Assembly (NCBI GenBank): GCA_039930045.1
Contig: JBDSQB010000016.1
Span: 310,001-374,000, forward strand
DNA from: Chthoniobacterales bacterium
GTDB lineage: Bacteria > Verrucomicrobiota > Verrucomicrobiia > Chthoniobacterales > DASVRZ01
Reading direction: 5' to 3'
Length of the DNA: 64,000 bases
A program made the position numbers and the translations under genes. The notes under the pieces are model-generated. The model was given only the letters and a program-made list of their open reading frames with translations, was not told the DNA's origin and searched no databases. This document shows positions 47,218 to 55,648 of the stretch, in pieces (position 1 is the stretch's first letter; each line of letters begins with the position of its first letter).

Positions 47218-48303
47218 TCAGTAAACCATCTTCTGCCCGCGCAGTGCCGACTCTTCCTGGAGGACTTTTTCGCGGGCGCGCTTGATGGCGGTTTCGTAGA
47301 TGCGCAGGTATTGCGTGACCATTCCGTTCTGGCTGAAATGGTCGATCACGCGCTGGCGCACCTGACGCCGGTCGATCGTGCGGACTTGGCCGATGGCTTC
47401 AATGAGACTTTCGTACCCAGTGACGAGATACCCGGTTTTCCGATGCTGGACGATTTCCAGATTCGAGCCGGAGCGCAATGCGATGACCGGCGTTCCGCAA
47501 GCCATCGCCTCGACCATCGAGAGCCGGAACGGCTGCGGCTTTTCACTGAGATGCACCAGTGCCAGGGCGCGGCCAAAAATCTCGTTGCGCCGTTCGCGGC
47601 TGATCGGGCCAAGATAAATCAGGCGATGATCGGAGGCGAGGGGATGGATCACTTTCTCGAAATAAGGCGCGTCCTCGATCGGACCACCGACGACTAGCGG
47701 GACGTTCATTTTGTCGGCAGCCTCGATGATTCTCTCCAGGCCGCGATTCGGCGCGATGGTGCCGACGAATAAAAGGTAATCGCCGGGGCTGTTGTTCAGC
47801 CGGTATTCCTCCAATGGGACTCCGGGTAAAATGGTGGTCGTGTAAGGCAGTCCGGGAAGTTTGCTGGCCTCGCTGATAGCGATGTAACTCGAGTTGCGCG
47901 CGAAGCGATGGAAGATCGGCAACTGCCGCGAGGTGGGCGTTTCGTGCAGCGTGAGGACGACCGGCGTGTCCACCATTTCCGTGTAAGCCAGCGCCGAAAC
48001 GTCGGTGTGGCAATGGATCACATCAAACTCGTGCGCCCGGGCAAAAACCTCGGCCGTGTGCAGCAAATTCCAGACTCCGGGATCGAGCGCGCTGTCCTCG
48101 CGCAGCGGTCGCGGACAGATCGCCCGCAGCTTCGCCGTGCTCGTGGAATCTGCCGTGGCGAAAAGCGTCACGTCCAGCCCGCGAGCCACGAGGCCGTCGG
48201 CCAGACTGGCGGCGATCAATTCGCGAATGCCGGAATGCCGGGGTGGGGTGCGCCAGTCGAGTGACGAGACAATGGCGATGCGCATTCGGGGTTCTGATTT
48301 CAT
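47218..48303 (-). CDS. GT4-family glycosyltransferase
   Basis: This 361-residue GT-B fold protein has an N-terminal domain with FATADSTSTAKLRA and VIHCHTDVSALAY. A C-terminal nucleotide-sugar domain has LLFVGTIAPNRGLERIIEAA and the family motif PFRLSMVEAMACGTPVIAL (E-x7-E pattern). It should retain the sugar anomer while moving it to an acceptor, perhaps in exopolysaccharide or glycolipid. A second ATG at codon 7 fits MRIAIVSSLDW better than the first. It is convergent with the DHS-like gene (five bases between stops). Confidence 0.9.
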   Translation of the reverse strand: MKSEPRMRIAIVSSLDWRTPPRHSGIRELIAASLADGLVARGLDVTLFATADSTSTAKLRAICPRPLREDSALDPGVWNLLHTAEVFARAHEFDVIHCHTDVSALAYTEMVDTPVVLTLHETPTSRQLPIFHRFARNSSYIAISEASKLPGLPYTTTILPGVPLEEYRLNNSPGDYLLFVGTIAPNRGLERIIEAADKMNVPLVVGGPIEDAPYFEKVIHPLASDHRLIYLGPISRERRNEIFGRALALVHLSEKPQPFRLSMVEAMACGTPVIALRSGSNLEIVQHRKTGYLVTGYESLIEAIGQVRTIDRRQVRQRVIDHFSQNGMVTQYLRIYETAIKRAREKVLQEESALRGQKMVY

Positions 48304-48371
48304 GCGGGGAACGACGATACAACCATGTCAGTGCATTAACTAAAGCAAGAAGTGAACCATTCGGAGAGGTG

Positions 48372-49412
48372 TCAGGCAGTGCTGCGGCTTTGTTGCAAAA
48401 CTTTGAAGGCGCTGCCTGCTCCAATGGGATCGAGCACGCGGGCCTCGCCGGTCGTCTCGGGTGTGAGATGGCCGAGGTGGCGGGTGATAAATTCGCGTTG
48501 GGTTTCGAGGAGATCGTTGGCGAGCCCGGCTTCGGCCCCCCAATTTTGCAAGTCGGTGAAATTAACATCGGCAGTGAGATCCTGCTGGCCGATGCGCGTA
48601 TAGATTTCGGCTCCTTCGACGCGCTGATGATGAAAATATCCCCGGACCGTTCCCTGCGGCTGACGGTGGTAAAGCGCGGGAAAAATGTCGCCATAATCAA
48701 TCGTCAGCCAAGCGCCACGGGTGAGCAGCGGAGCTGTTTTCAGGAGTTCCTCGCGATAAGCTGCGTGCACTTCGATGATCTGATTTTCCGGGAGCGCAGC
48801 AACGCACTCCAGCAGCGGCCTGCAAGATTCCTGAATCTGACCACATTCGAGTTTGAGTCCAATCTCGTGCCATTCCGATCCCACCCGGCGCAATCTCCGG
48901 CAGGGATACGCATCGACGAGTTCATTGGAAAAAATCAGGGCCATTCCTTCAGCAGCCTGAAGCGCGTCTGCGATGGAATCGTGCCAGCGCACATTGCGGC
49001 CGCGAAGTTTTTCCTTCTGGCGCTGACGCAACGGTTGGGAAATTTCCACGAGGTGATACGTCAATCCCAGCCGCCCGAAAATCCCCAAGCTTTGCAGGAT
49101 GGTCGCAGCCATCTCTCCCGTGCCGCCGCCGACCTCGACGAGATGCCAGTGGAAGTCGAATCGGAAGCGCTTTTTCTGGTCTTTCGCCCAGCGAGCGATG
49201 GCTTGCCCAAGCGGTGAATTTCCCTGCGCGGATGTGGTGAAATCTCCCGTGCGGCCCACGTCCCGGATCTGGGTGGCATAGTAACCAAACTCCGGATCGT
49301 AGAGCGCAGCAGCCATGAATTTTTCGAACGAAAGCCAGCCGTCATGCCTCGCGATTAGCGCCCGCAATATCGCCTCGGATCGCGTGGAGGAAGGTTTGAA
49401 ATCGACAGACAT
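48372..49412 (-). CDS. SAM-dependent methyltransferase of the MidA/NDUFAF7 family
   Basis: The 346-residue protein has the family start FEKFMAAALYDPEFGYYA, RTGDFTTSAQGNSPLGQAI, then the SAM motif WHLVEVGGGTGEMAATIL, FSNELVDAYPCRR and LTIDYGD. In mitochondria the homologue methylates an arginine of complex I; in bacteria the target is often unknown. Start at the ATG 49412; the TTG two codons earlier is less likely. It is separated by 68 bases from the glycosyltransferase gene and by 152 from the TPR gene, with which it diverges. Confidence 0.88.
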   Translation of the reverse strand: MSVDFKPSSTRSEAILRALIARHDGWLSFEKFMAAALYDPEFGYYATQIRDVGRTGDFTTSAQGNSPLGQAIARWAKDQKKRFRFDFHWHLVEVGGGTGEMAATILQSLGIFGRLGLTYHLVEISQPLRQRQKEKLRGRNVRWHDSIADALQAAEGMALIFSNELVDAYPCRRLRRVGSEWHEIGLKLECGQIQESCRPLLECVAALPENQIIEVHAAYREELLKTAPLLTRGAWLTIDYGDIFPALYHRQPQGTVRGYFHHQRVEGAEIYTRIGQQDLTADVNFTDLQNWGAEAGLANDLLETQREFITRHLGHLTPETTGEARVLDPIGAGSAFKVLQQSRSTA

Positions 49413-49564
49413 TATCAATTGTGGCTAAAAAATGCGGGCGGCGAGGTAATTGTATTCGCTTTTTTAAGAGAAGACTGTACATCCGCACTTTGCAGATGGG
49501 AATTTTGACTCACAAATAACATTCTTCTTCTCTGCTGCTGCCGTTCTTATATAGATTCCCGCTT

Positions 49565-51349
49565 ATGAAATTCCGCGCCTTGCTCACCAGCCTTTTACTT
49601 GTTTCGCAGCTTGCGTTCGCTCAGGACAAGCAGACCAGCGAGCAGTTATATCAGGAGGCTTACGAAAATTTCGTCAAACGCGATTATACCGCCGCCTCAG
49701 CCTCGCTGGATAAAATCAATCCGGTCGATCAGAAAAAAGCCGACATTCTCAACCTGCGCGGCGCGATCTACAAGCGGCTCGGCGAGTTGGACAACGCCGC
49801 CAATGCCTACAGCGACGCGCTCAAGATCAACCCGAAAGACTGGGTGCCGAAGTATAACCTGGCCGAGGTGAATTTTCTGCGTGAGCAATACAAGCCGGCC
49901 CGCACTTTTCTCGAGCAAGCCCTGGCCTCCATGCCCGAGGCAGACCGTCTGCAAAAGCAGGATCTGATTCTCTACAAAGTGTATCTGACCTATCTGCTGC
50001 AAGGCGACGATGAGAAGGCCAAACTGCTCCTCGATAGTTTCGACATCAACTCGCCAAACCCGGTTTATTATTTCGCCCAAGCCGCTTGGAGCTATAAGAA
50101 AAAGGACCTCGCCAAAGCGAAGACTTGGGTGAACTCCACCGACGGTCTCTATTCGCAGGACCTCCGCAACAGCTATAGCCAGGCTCTCGTTGATGTCGGC
50201 TGGCTCGAGCCTTCAGAAGGAGTCGCCGCCACATCGCTCACGGCCAATCCCGCACCAAGCGTCACTCCAATGGAAGTCGCCATGACTTCGCCGACCCCGG
50301 CTGCAGCAGTGGTTCCGCTGGCGACCAACAATGCGACTCCCATCGCGGTGGTCGAGCCGAGTGCCACTCCACAACCTTCTGCCACGTCGGCAGCGACTCC
50401 GGTGGCCTCCATTCCGGAGCCTGCCGTTGCGAGCGAAACCAAGAAATCCGACAGTGGTTTCATAGCCAAGATCATCGCCGTCCTCGCCCTGCTGGGCGTG
50501 ACCTCGATTCTTCTCATCAATCTCGCCAAAAAGAGCCGCATCGTTCCTCCGCCTGAGGACAACATCGGCTACGACGCCATTGCCGCCAGCGGCAGTCCCG
50601 ACGCCACAAATGCCATCGCCTTCAGCCCCGAGGGCACGGGAGTCGTCATTGAGCAGGATGAAAATGGGGGAGTCCCTCCGGCGGCCATTCGAGTTTCACC
50701 GATTCATCGCGAATACCCCGAGGCAGCCGCCGACGCTCCGACGCGCAAGGGCCGCAAAACCTCCACTGGGAAAACTTCGTCGGGCGGGAAACCTTCTCCG
50801 AAATCGGTTCTCAACGCCGAAACCAAGGAGCCGGTCTCGCTCAAGAAGACGCCTGCCAAGGCTGCTGTGAAAACCACTTCCGCTGCAGCCGCACCTGCTG
50901 CCCGATCCACCAAAGCCGCCAAGCCAGAGGTAAAGCCAGCACCTGCCGCCAAAGCTCCGACCAAGCCCGCCAAGGCAACCACGAAATCCACGGGCGGCAA
51001 GCGCGTTCGCCTCGTTCCAGTTTCAACCATTGACGTTCCGCCGCCGGAAGTGCCGCCAGCCAAGCTGATGGTTTCCAACATTGAAGTGTTGCGCGCCGAT
51101 CCCACCAAGGAATCCGCACCAGCCGAGGCCAAGCCTGCTTCCAAACCCGCTTCCAAGACAAAAGCCAAACCTGCCAAGGCTACCGCCAAAGTCGCAGCCA
51201 AGCCCGCTCCGAAAGCCCCGGCTCCGCGTCCAGCCTCGCTGATCACGATCCCAGAGTTTGAAGATGCTGGTTTGGAACCCGCTCCGACCACTGTCATTCG
51301 ACTGGTACCCGAATCTGCCCCGAAAGAGGACGATTCGAAGAACGTCTAG
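49565..51349 (+). CDS. TPR membrane protein with Lys/Ala/Pro-rich C-terminal tail
   Basis: The 594 residues start with a signal peptide (MKFRALLTSLLLVSQLAFAQ). TPR units follow in residues 25-200 (YQEAYENFVKRDYTAASASL, AIYKRLGELDNAANAYSDAL). A Pro/Thr/Ala-rich region covers 220-290. A membrane helix lies near 300-320 (IAKIIAVLALLGVTSILLI). The tail (about 390-560) is full of KPA, AKA, KAPTKPAKATTK words and resembles histone-H1-like or DNA-binding basic tails. The periplasmic TPR part and the tail would be on opposite sides of the membrane. Function unknown. argD follows 36 bases later. Confidence 0.83.
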   Translation: MKFRALLTSLLLVSQLAFAQDKQTSEQLYQEAYENFVKRDYTAASASLDKINPVDQKKADILNLRGAIYKRLGELDNAANAYSDALKINPKDWVPKYNLAEVNFLREQYKPARTFLEQALASMPEADRLQKQDLILYKVYLTYLLQGDDEKAKLLLDSFDINSPNPVYYFAQAAWSYKKKDLAKAKTWVNSTDGLYSQDLRNSYSQALVDVGWLEPSEGVAATSLTANPAPSVTPMEVAMTSPTPAAAVVPLATNNATPIAVVEPSATPQPSATSAATPVASIPEPAVASETKKSDSGFIAKIIAVLALLGVTSILLINLAKKSRIVPPPEDNIGYDAIAASGSPDATNAIAFSPEGTGVVIEQDENGGVPPAAIRVSPIHREYPEAAADAPTRKGRKTSTGKTSSGGKPSPKSVLNAETKEPVSLKKTPAKAAVKTTSAAAAPAARSTKAAKPEVKPAPAAKAPTKPAKATTKSTGGKRVRLVPVSTIDVPPPEVPPAKLMVSNIEVLRADPTKESAPAEAKPASKPASKTKAKPAKATAKVAAKPAPKAPAPRPASLITIPEFEDAGLEPAPTTVIRLVPESAPKEDDSKNV

Positions 51350-51385
51350 GTTCTTCGTTTCCACTTGGCCGCCCGGTCGATTGCC

Positions 51386-52681
51386 ATGGTCGAACCCACG
51401 ACATCCAGCTCTGTCACAGAGCTTTACGAGCAATTTGTGCTGCCGACGTATGGGCGTTTTCCCATCGTTATCGAGCGCGGCACGGGCTGCCATGTCTGGG
51501 ATGAAAATGGCACGGAGTATCTCGATTTCGGAGCCGGCATCGCGGTCTGTTCCATCGGTCATTCGCACCCGCGACTGGTCCAGGCCATTGCGGATCAGGC
51601 GGCCAAACTGATTCACACCTCGAACCTGTATTACACCGCGCCGCAAGGGAAACTGGCCCAGCGTCTCGCTGAATGCATTGGAACTCCGGGCAAAATTTTC
51701 TTCTGCAACAGCGGCGGCGAAGCCAATGAGGGACTCTACAAACTCGGGCGCAAATACGGCTCCGTCACCGGTGGCACGCGCCATGAAATCATCACTTTCG
51801 AGGGCTCCTTCCACGGACGCACCATGGGCGGCATTTCCGCCACGGCGCAACAAAAAGTGAAGGTCGGGTTCGACCCGTTGCTGCCCGGTTTTCGTCACGT
51901 TCCCTTCAACGACGTTCCGGCTTTGCTCGCAGCGATCAACGACAAAACCATCGGCATTTTGGTCGAACCCATACAAGGCGAAGGCGGCATTAACTCGGCA
52001 AACGCGGAGTTTCTCCGAACCCTGCGCAGCCTCTGCGACGAGCACGATCTGCTCCTCATGTTCGACGAAGTCCAATGCGGTCTCGGACGCACCGGCGACT
52101 GGTGCGGCTGGAAAACTCTTACTGGCGACGACCTTGTGCCCGACGCGATCAGTTGGGCCAAAGGCATCGCCGGCGGTTTTCCAATGGGCGCGTTTTGGGT
52201 GCGGAGTAAACCAGTCGAACTCGCCGACGGCACAACTTCTCGTTTGTCCGATCTTTTTGGCCCCGGCACGCACGGCACGACTTTTGGCGGCACGCCGCTG
52301 GCCTGCGCGGCAGCCCACGCTGTTCTGGATGTGATCGAGGAGGAAAACCTCTTGGAAAACGCCACGAGGCGCGGTGCCTACGCGTTGCAAAAAATTCGCG
52401 GTTTACAGTCGCCGCACATCCGCGAAGTGCGCGGGGCCGGTCTGATGATTGGCATCGAACTCGACTCAGCGCTTCCGCAAAAACTGCAACAGCCGACCAA
52501 AACCTCCTCGCAAATTCTCGTCCAATTGCTCCACGAACAGCATCAACTCGCCATTCCGGCGGGAGCCAACGTGGTGCGCTGGCTGCCTCCGCTCAACGTC
52601 ACCGAGGCGGACATTGATCAAGCCGTCGGACAACTCGCCGCCGCGCTGGCCGAGTTGGATTCCAATCTCGCCAGCGTATGA
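51386..52681 (+). CDS. argD: Acetylornithine/succinyl-ornithine aminotransferase
   Basis: The 431-residue class III aminotransferase has LDFGAGIAVCSIGHSHP, KIFFCNSGGEANEGLYKL, EPIQGEGGINSA, FDEVQCGLGRTG and the PLP lysine in AISWAKGIAGGFPMGAF, followed by GPGTHGTTFGGTPLACAAA. It transaminates N-acetylglutamate semialdehyde in arginine synthesis. The start at 51386 puts MVEPTTSSSVTELYEQF at the front; an extra seven codons upstream are unlikely. Its stop overlaps argF (ATGA), so argD and argF are coupled. The preceding TPR gene may be read through into it. Confidence 0.94.
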   Translation: MVEPTTSSSVTELYEQFVLPTYGRFPIVIERGTGCHVWDENGTEYLDFGAGIAVCSIGHSHPRLVQAIADQAAKLIHTSNLYYTAPQGKLAQRLAECIGTPGKIFFCNSGGEANEGLYKLGRKYGSVTGGTRHEIITFEGSFHGRTMGGISATAQQKVKVGFDPLLPGFRHVPFNDVPALLAAINDKTIGILVEPIQGEGGINSANAEFLRTLRSLCDEHDLLLMFDEVQCGLGRTGDWCGWKTLTGDDLVPDAISWAKGIAGGFPMGAFWVRSKPVELADGTTSRLSDLFGPGTHGTTFGGTPLACAAAHAVLDVIEEENLLENATRRGAYALQKIRGLQSPHIREVRGAGLMIGIELDSALPQKLQQPTKTSSQILVQLLHEQHQLAIPAGANVVRWLPPLNVTEADIDQAVGQLAAALAELDSNLASV

Positions 52682-53586
52682 AAAATCTCCTCTCCATGCG
52701 CGAGTTGGAGGCGGCGCAGATTCGCGAACTGGTCGCCCTCGGAGCCGTGATGAAGGCGGAGCGCGGGCACCACGCCTCGCATCCGCTGCGGCACGAATGC
52801 TGGGGCATGATCTTCAATAAATCTTCTACTCGGACGCGAGTTAGCTTCGAAGTGGGCATTCGCGAACTCGGCGGTGACGTGCTGTTTCTCTCCGCGAATG
52901 ATATTCAACTCGGGCGTGGCGAGCCGATCAAGGACACCGCGCGTGTCCTCGGGCGTATGTTGCATGGGGCAGTCATCCGCACGTTCGCGCAGGCCGATGT
53001 GGTGGATTTTGCTAACTTCAGCGGACTGCCGACGATCAATGCGCTGACCGATGAAGAGCATCCCTGCCAGGTGCTCGCGGACCTGCTCACGATGCAGGAA
53101 AAACTCGGGCGCATCGACGGAACGAAAGTCTGTTACGTCGGCGACGGCGACTCCAACATGGCGCGTTCCTGGATCTGGGCGGCGGAGCGGATTGGCTTCG
53201 AACTGGTTATTGCCGCACCCAAAAAATACCAGCCATCTGATGCGTATCTCACTCAACTGAAGAGCGGCACCGTCACCTGTAACGAGGACGTTTTCGCCGC
53301 CGCGAAGAACGCCGATGTCCTCTACACCGATGTTTTTGTGAGCATGGGGCAGGAGGCGGAAAGCGCCGTCCGACTGAAGGAACTGGCGGGGTATCAGATC
53401 AATTCCGCGCTGGTCGCCGAGGCGAAAAGCGGCGCGCTGGTGATGCATTGTCTGCCGGCCTATCGCGGCAAGGAAATCACCGAGGACGTGCTCGAAGCTC
53501 ACGCGCAGACGATTTTTGATGAGGCCGAAAACCGGCTGCACGCGCAAAAGGCCGTGCTCATGCAAGTCTGCCGCAAGGCGAGTTAG
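52678..53586 (+). CDS. argF: Ornithine carbamoyltransferase
   Basis: The 302 residues hold the carbamoyl-phosphate motif FNKSSTRTRVSFEVG, HPCQVLADLLTMQE, the ornithine motif region YTDVFVSMGQEAE and HCLPAYRGKEI. This is the usual ArgF layout. It makes citrulline from ornithine and carbamoyl phosphate. Start overlaps argD by four bases. The gene ends in TTAG, where the last TAG shares bases with the TAA of the convergent epimerase gene. A catabolic role cannot be excluded, but the pairing with argD argues for biosynthesis. Confidence 0.95.
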   Translation: MKNLLSMRELEAAQIRELVALGAVMKAERGHHASHPLRHECWGMIFNKSSTRTRVSFEVGIRELGGDVLFLSANDIQLGRGEPIKDTARVLGRMLHGAVIRTFAQADVVDFANFSGLPTINALTDEEHPCQVLADLLTMQEKLGRIDGTKVCYVGDGDSNMARSWIWAAERIGFELVIAAPKKYQPSDAYLTQLKSGTVTCNEDVFAAAKNADVLYTDVFVSMGQEAESAVRLKELAGYQINSALVAEAKSGALVMHCLPAYRGKEITEDVLEAHAQTIFDEAENRLHAQKAVLMQVCRKAS

Positions 53587-54461
53587 ACCAAATCGTCGAA
53601 GGCAGATTTCAGCGTCGGGTAGCTGAAGGAAAAGCCGCTTTCGATTGCTTTTTTTGGCAGCGCCCGCTGACTTTCCAGAACAATGCTGGAGAGATCGCCG
53701 AGAGCCGCGCGAATCAGAAATTCGGGAACGGCAAACACAGTCGGGCGATGCAGCGCCGAGCCGAGCGCGTGGGTGAAGGCGAGGTTGGTGCATTCCTCTG
53801 GAGCCACGGCGTTAATGGGACCGGCGAGTGTTTCGTTTTCCAACGCGTGCAGGTAAAGCGCGGCGATGTCGGCGAGATGAATCCACGGCAGGTATTGCTG
53901 GCCGTGGCCCATTTTACCTCCGAGACCAAGGGAAAATATCCGGCGCAAAAGCGGGAACGCGCCACCGCTTTTCGCCAGCACCATGCCGGTCCGTAGCTGG
54001 CAACTGCGGATGCCGTGTTCCTCAGCCGACTTGGCTTCTGCCTCCCAGACTTCAGACACCTCGGCGAGAAACCCGGAGCCGGGACCAGCGGTTTCATCGA
54101 GTTTTTCCGCGCCGCGATTTCCGTAGAACCCGGTGCCGGACGCGCAGAGCAAAATCTTTGGCCCCTGGCTCGCCATGCTTTGCACCAAGTGCCGCGTGCT
54201 CTCACGGCGGCTGGCCACGATGAGGCGGCGTTTTTGCGAAGTCCACAGGCCGATGACCGGTTCGCCGGCGAGATGAATGATCGCATTGAGTCCGCTGACA
54301 TCTACCGGCTTTTCCAGTGAAAACAGACGCACATCGTTGCAGCCTGGCAGCTTGGAATGCGCTTTTCTCGAGAAGCCCGTGATTTGGTGTCCGCGTTGCT
54401 GGCAGAGTGCGGCGAGCGCGCTCCCGATGAGACCCGTCACGCCGGTGATCCCGACTTTCAT
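53583..54461 (-). CDS. SDR-type epimerase, YfcH/TIGR01777 family
   Basis: The 292 residues begin MKVGITGVTGLIGSALAALC, the Rossmann motif of the YfcH (SDR39U1) family. Then come AIIHLAGEPVIGLWTSQKRR, LLCASGTGFYGNRG, the catalytic Tyr as YGN-type and the late PINAVAPEECTN and AAL-LGDLSS segments. It is probably an NAD(P)H-dependent sugar- or cofactor-modifying enzyme of unknown substrate. The start at 54461 lies two bases after the amidase stop (TAA-A-ATG), so it is co-transcribed with it; earlier in-frame codons lie inside the amidase gene. Confidence 0.88.
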   Translation of the reverse strand: MKVGITGVTGLIGSALAALCQQRGHQITGFSRKAHSKLPGCNDVRLFSLEKPVDVSGLNAIIHLAGEPVIGLWTSQKRRLIVASRRESTRHLVQSMASQGPKILLCASGTGFYGNRGAEKLDETAGPGSGFLAEVSEVWEAEAKSAEEHGIRSCQLRTGMVLAKSGGAFPLLRRIFSLGLGGKMGHGQQYLPWIHLADIAALYLHALENETLAGPINAVAPEECTNLAFTHALGSALHRPTVFAVPEFLIRAALGDLSSIVLESQRALPKKAIESGFSFSYPTLKSAFDDLV

Positions 54462-54462
54462 T

Positions 54463-55506
54463 TTAATCAAACCGCCGGTGCAGCCAGGCCACCGGGAAAC
54501 GATCGCCAGGGCAATCGGTGGGCACGGGATTGATCTCCTTGTGAGCGCGAACGATGGAATATTTTCCCTCGACCTTGCCGCAACGGCTGCGCAGATAACG
54601 AATGAGTTCGTCCAGCGCCTCGAGTTGTTTCTGAGTCGGTTTGTCGCGGTTGAAATCGCCAACCAGGCAGATGCCGAGTGAGATATAATTCAGGTAATCG
54701 CTGTGCACGTGGCCGCCGTTGATCTGCTTCACCCAGCGGCTGCCGAGTTCGATCTGACCATCACCGGTCGAGGTGCCGTTACCGATGACGAAATGGTAGG
54801 CCATGCCGTTCGGCATTTTGCGCGTGTGCCGATGGTAGTAATCGAAAATCTTCGCGTTGCCCTGCCGAGTTCCACTGTTATGGACGACGATATATTTCCA
54901 GCGGCCGCGTTTGACTGGGGCACCGTCGATGCCGCGTTTCACATTGCCGACGATGTAGCGATACTTCGGCCCACCCCACCAACTGCGCGGGGGCGGAACG
55001 ACTTCCACTTCTTCGTTGCCCGAGCGCCGGATGGTGATCGGAGCCTGCGGAGTGGCAGTGCTTTGGAAAAATGGCTTCGCGGTGGGCTTGGGAAATGGCG
55101 TGGGCGCGGGCGTCGGAGAAGGCGTGGCGCGCGGCGTGCGCTCGGGCGTCTCCTCAGCGGTCGGACGGGGAGTCGGACGCGGCGTTTCCTCGGGAGTTTC
55201 ACGCGGCGTCTCGCGGGGAGTGCGGCGCGGCGTGGGTGTCTCCTCCGGTGTTTCCACCGGAGTGGGTTTGGGGCGAGGGGAGGATCGGGGTTTCGGAGTC
55301 GCAGTCGGCTCGGGCGGCAGCGTGTGCATTTGCTCGCGGGCCTTTAGAAACATCTCGCGCTTTTTCCGCGTGTCGTCCGAGATCTGACTCTGCGAAAACG
55401 ATCCGCCCAGCAGGAGAAACGCGAGAACGAGGGACAAATGGCGGAGCACGGAGCGGAGAGTAAAAGAATTGTCGAAGTGAGGCAAGGCACGCTTGGAAAA
55501 ATCCAC
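54463..55506 (-). CDS. Secreted N-acetylmuramoyl-L-alanine amidase (Amidase_2/PGRP fold) with Pro/Thr-Glu-rich spacer
   Basis: The 347 residues have a signal or N-terminal anchor (HLSLVLAFLLLGGSFSQSQ near 24-42). A spacer (about 68-150) is built of TPEETPTPRRTPRETP-type repeats. The catalytic domain has YIVVHNSGTRQGN, GMAYHFVIGNG, HVHSDYLNYISLGIC and the late AHKEINPVPTDCPGD, giving the zinc His, His and Cys of the Amidase_2 family. It should cut the lactyl-amide bond of peptidoglycan outside the membrane. The epimerase follows two bases later. The spacer probably lets the catalytic part reach into the wall. Confidence 0.88.
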   Translation of the reverse strand: MDFSKRALPHFDNSFTLRSVLRHLSLVLAFLLLGGSFSQSQISDDTRKKREMFLKAREQMHTLPPEPTATPKPRSSPRPKPTPVETPEETPTPRRTPRETPRETPEETPRPTPRPTAEETPERTPRATPSPTPAPTPFPKPTAKPFFQSTATPQAPITIRRSGNEEVEVVPPPRSWWGGPKYRYIVGNVKRGIDGAPVKRGRWKYIVVHNSGTRQGNAKIFDYYHRHTRKMPNGMAYHFVIGNGTSTGDGQIELGSRWVKQINGGHVHSDYLNYISLGICLVGDFNRDKPTQKQLEALDELIRYLRSRCGKVEGKYSIVRAHKEINPVPTDCPGDRFPVAWLHRRFD

Positions 55507-55648
55507 TTTTACTCCCGTCTCGGTTTCGTGAGAAAGGTTACGATCCGGTGACGACGCCGGAAAAATCTTCCCAAAAGCCGTCGCCTAAGTTATTCACAGC
55601 TTGTTCACAAACGAACGATTTCCCGCTCCCCCACAGCTCTCATTTCCT

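Noticed and set aside
51023-53793. Long minus-strand frames opposite argD and argF
   Set aside because: Sense strand carries complete, well-known enzymes with all motifs; the antisense frames have none.
55590-55609. Replication origin suggested by two DnaA-box-like words (TTATTCACA, TTGTTCACA)
   Set aside because: Only two boxes, no AT-rich unwinding element and no dnaA or dnaN nearby; chance occurrence is likely.
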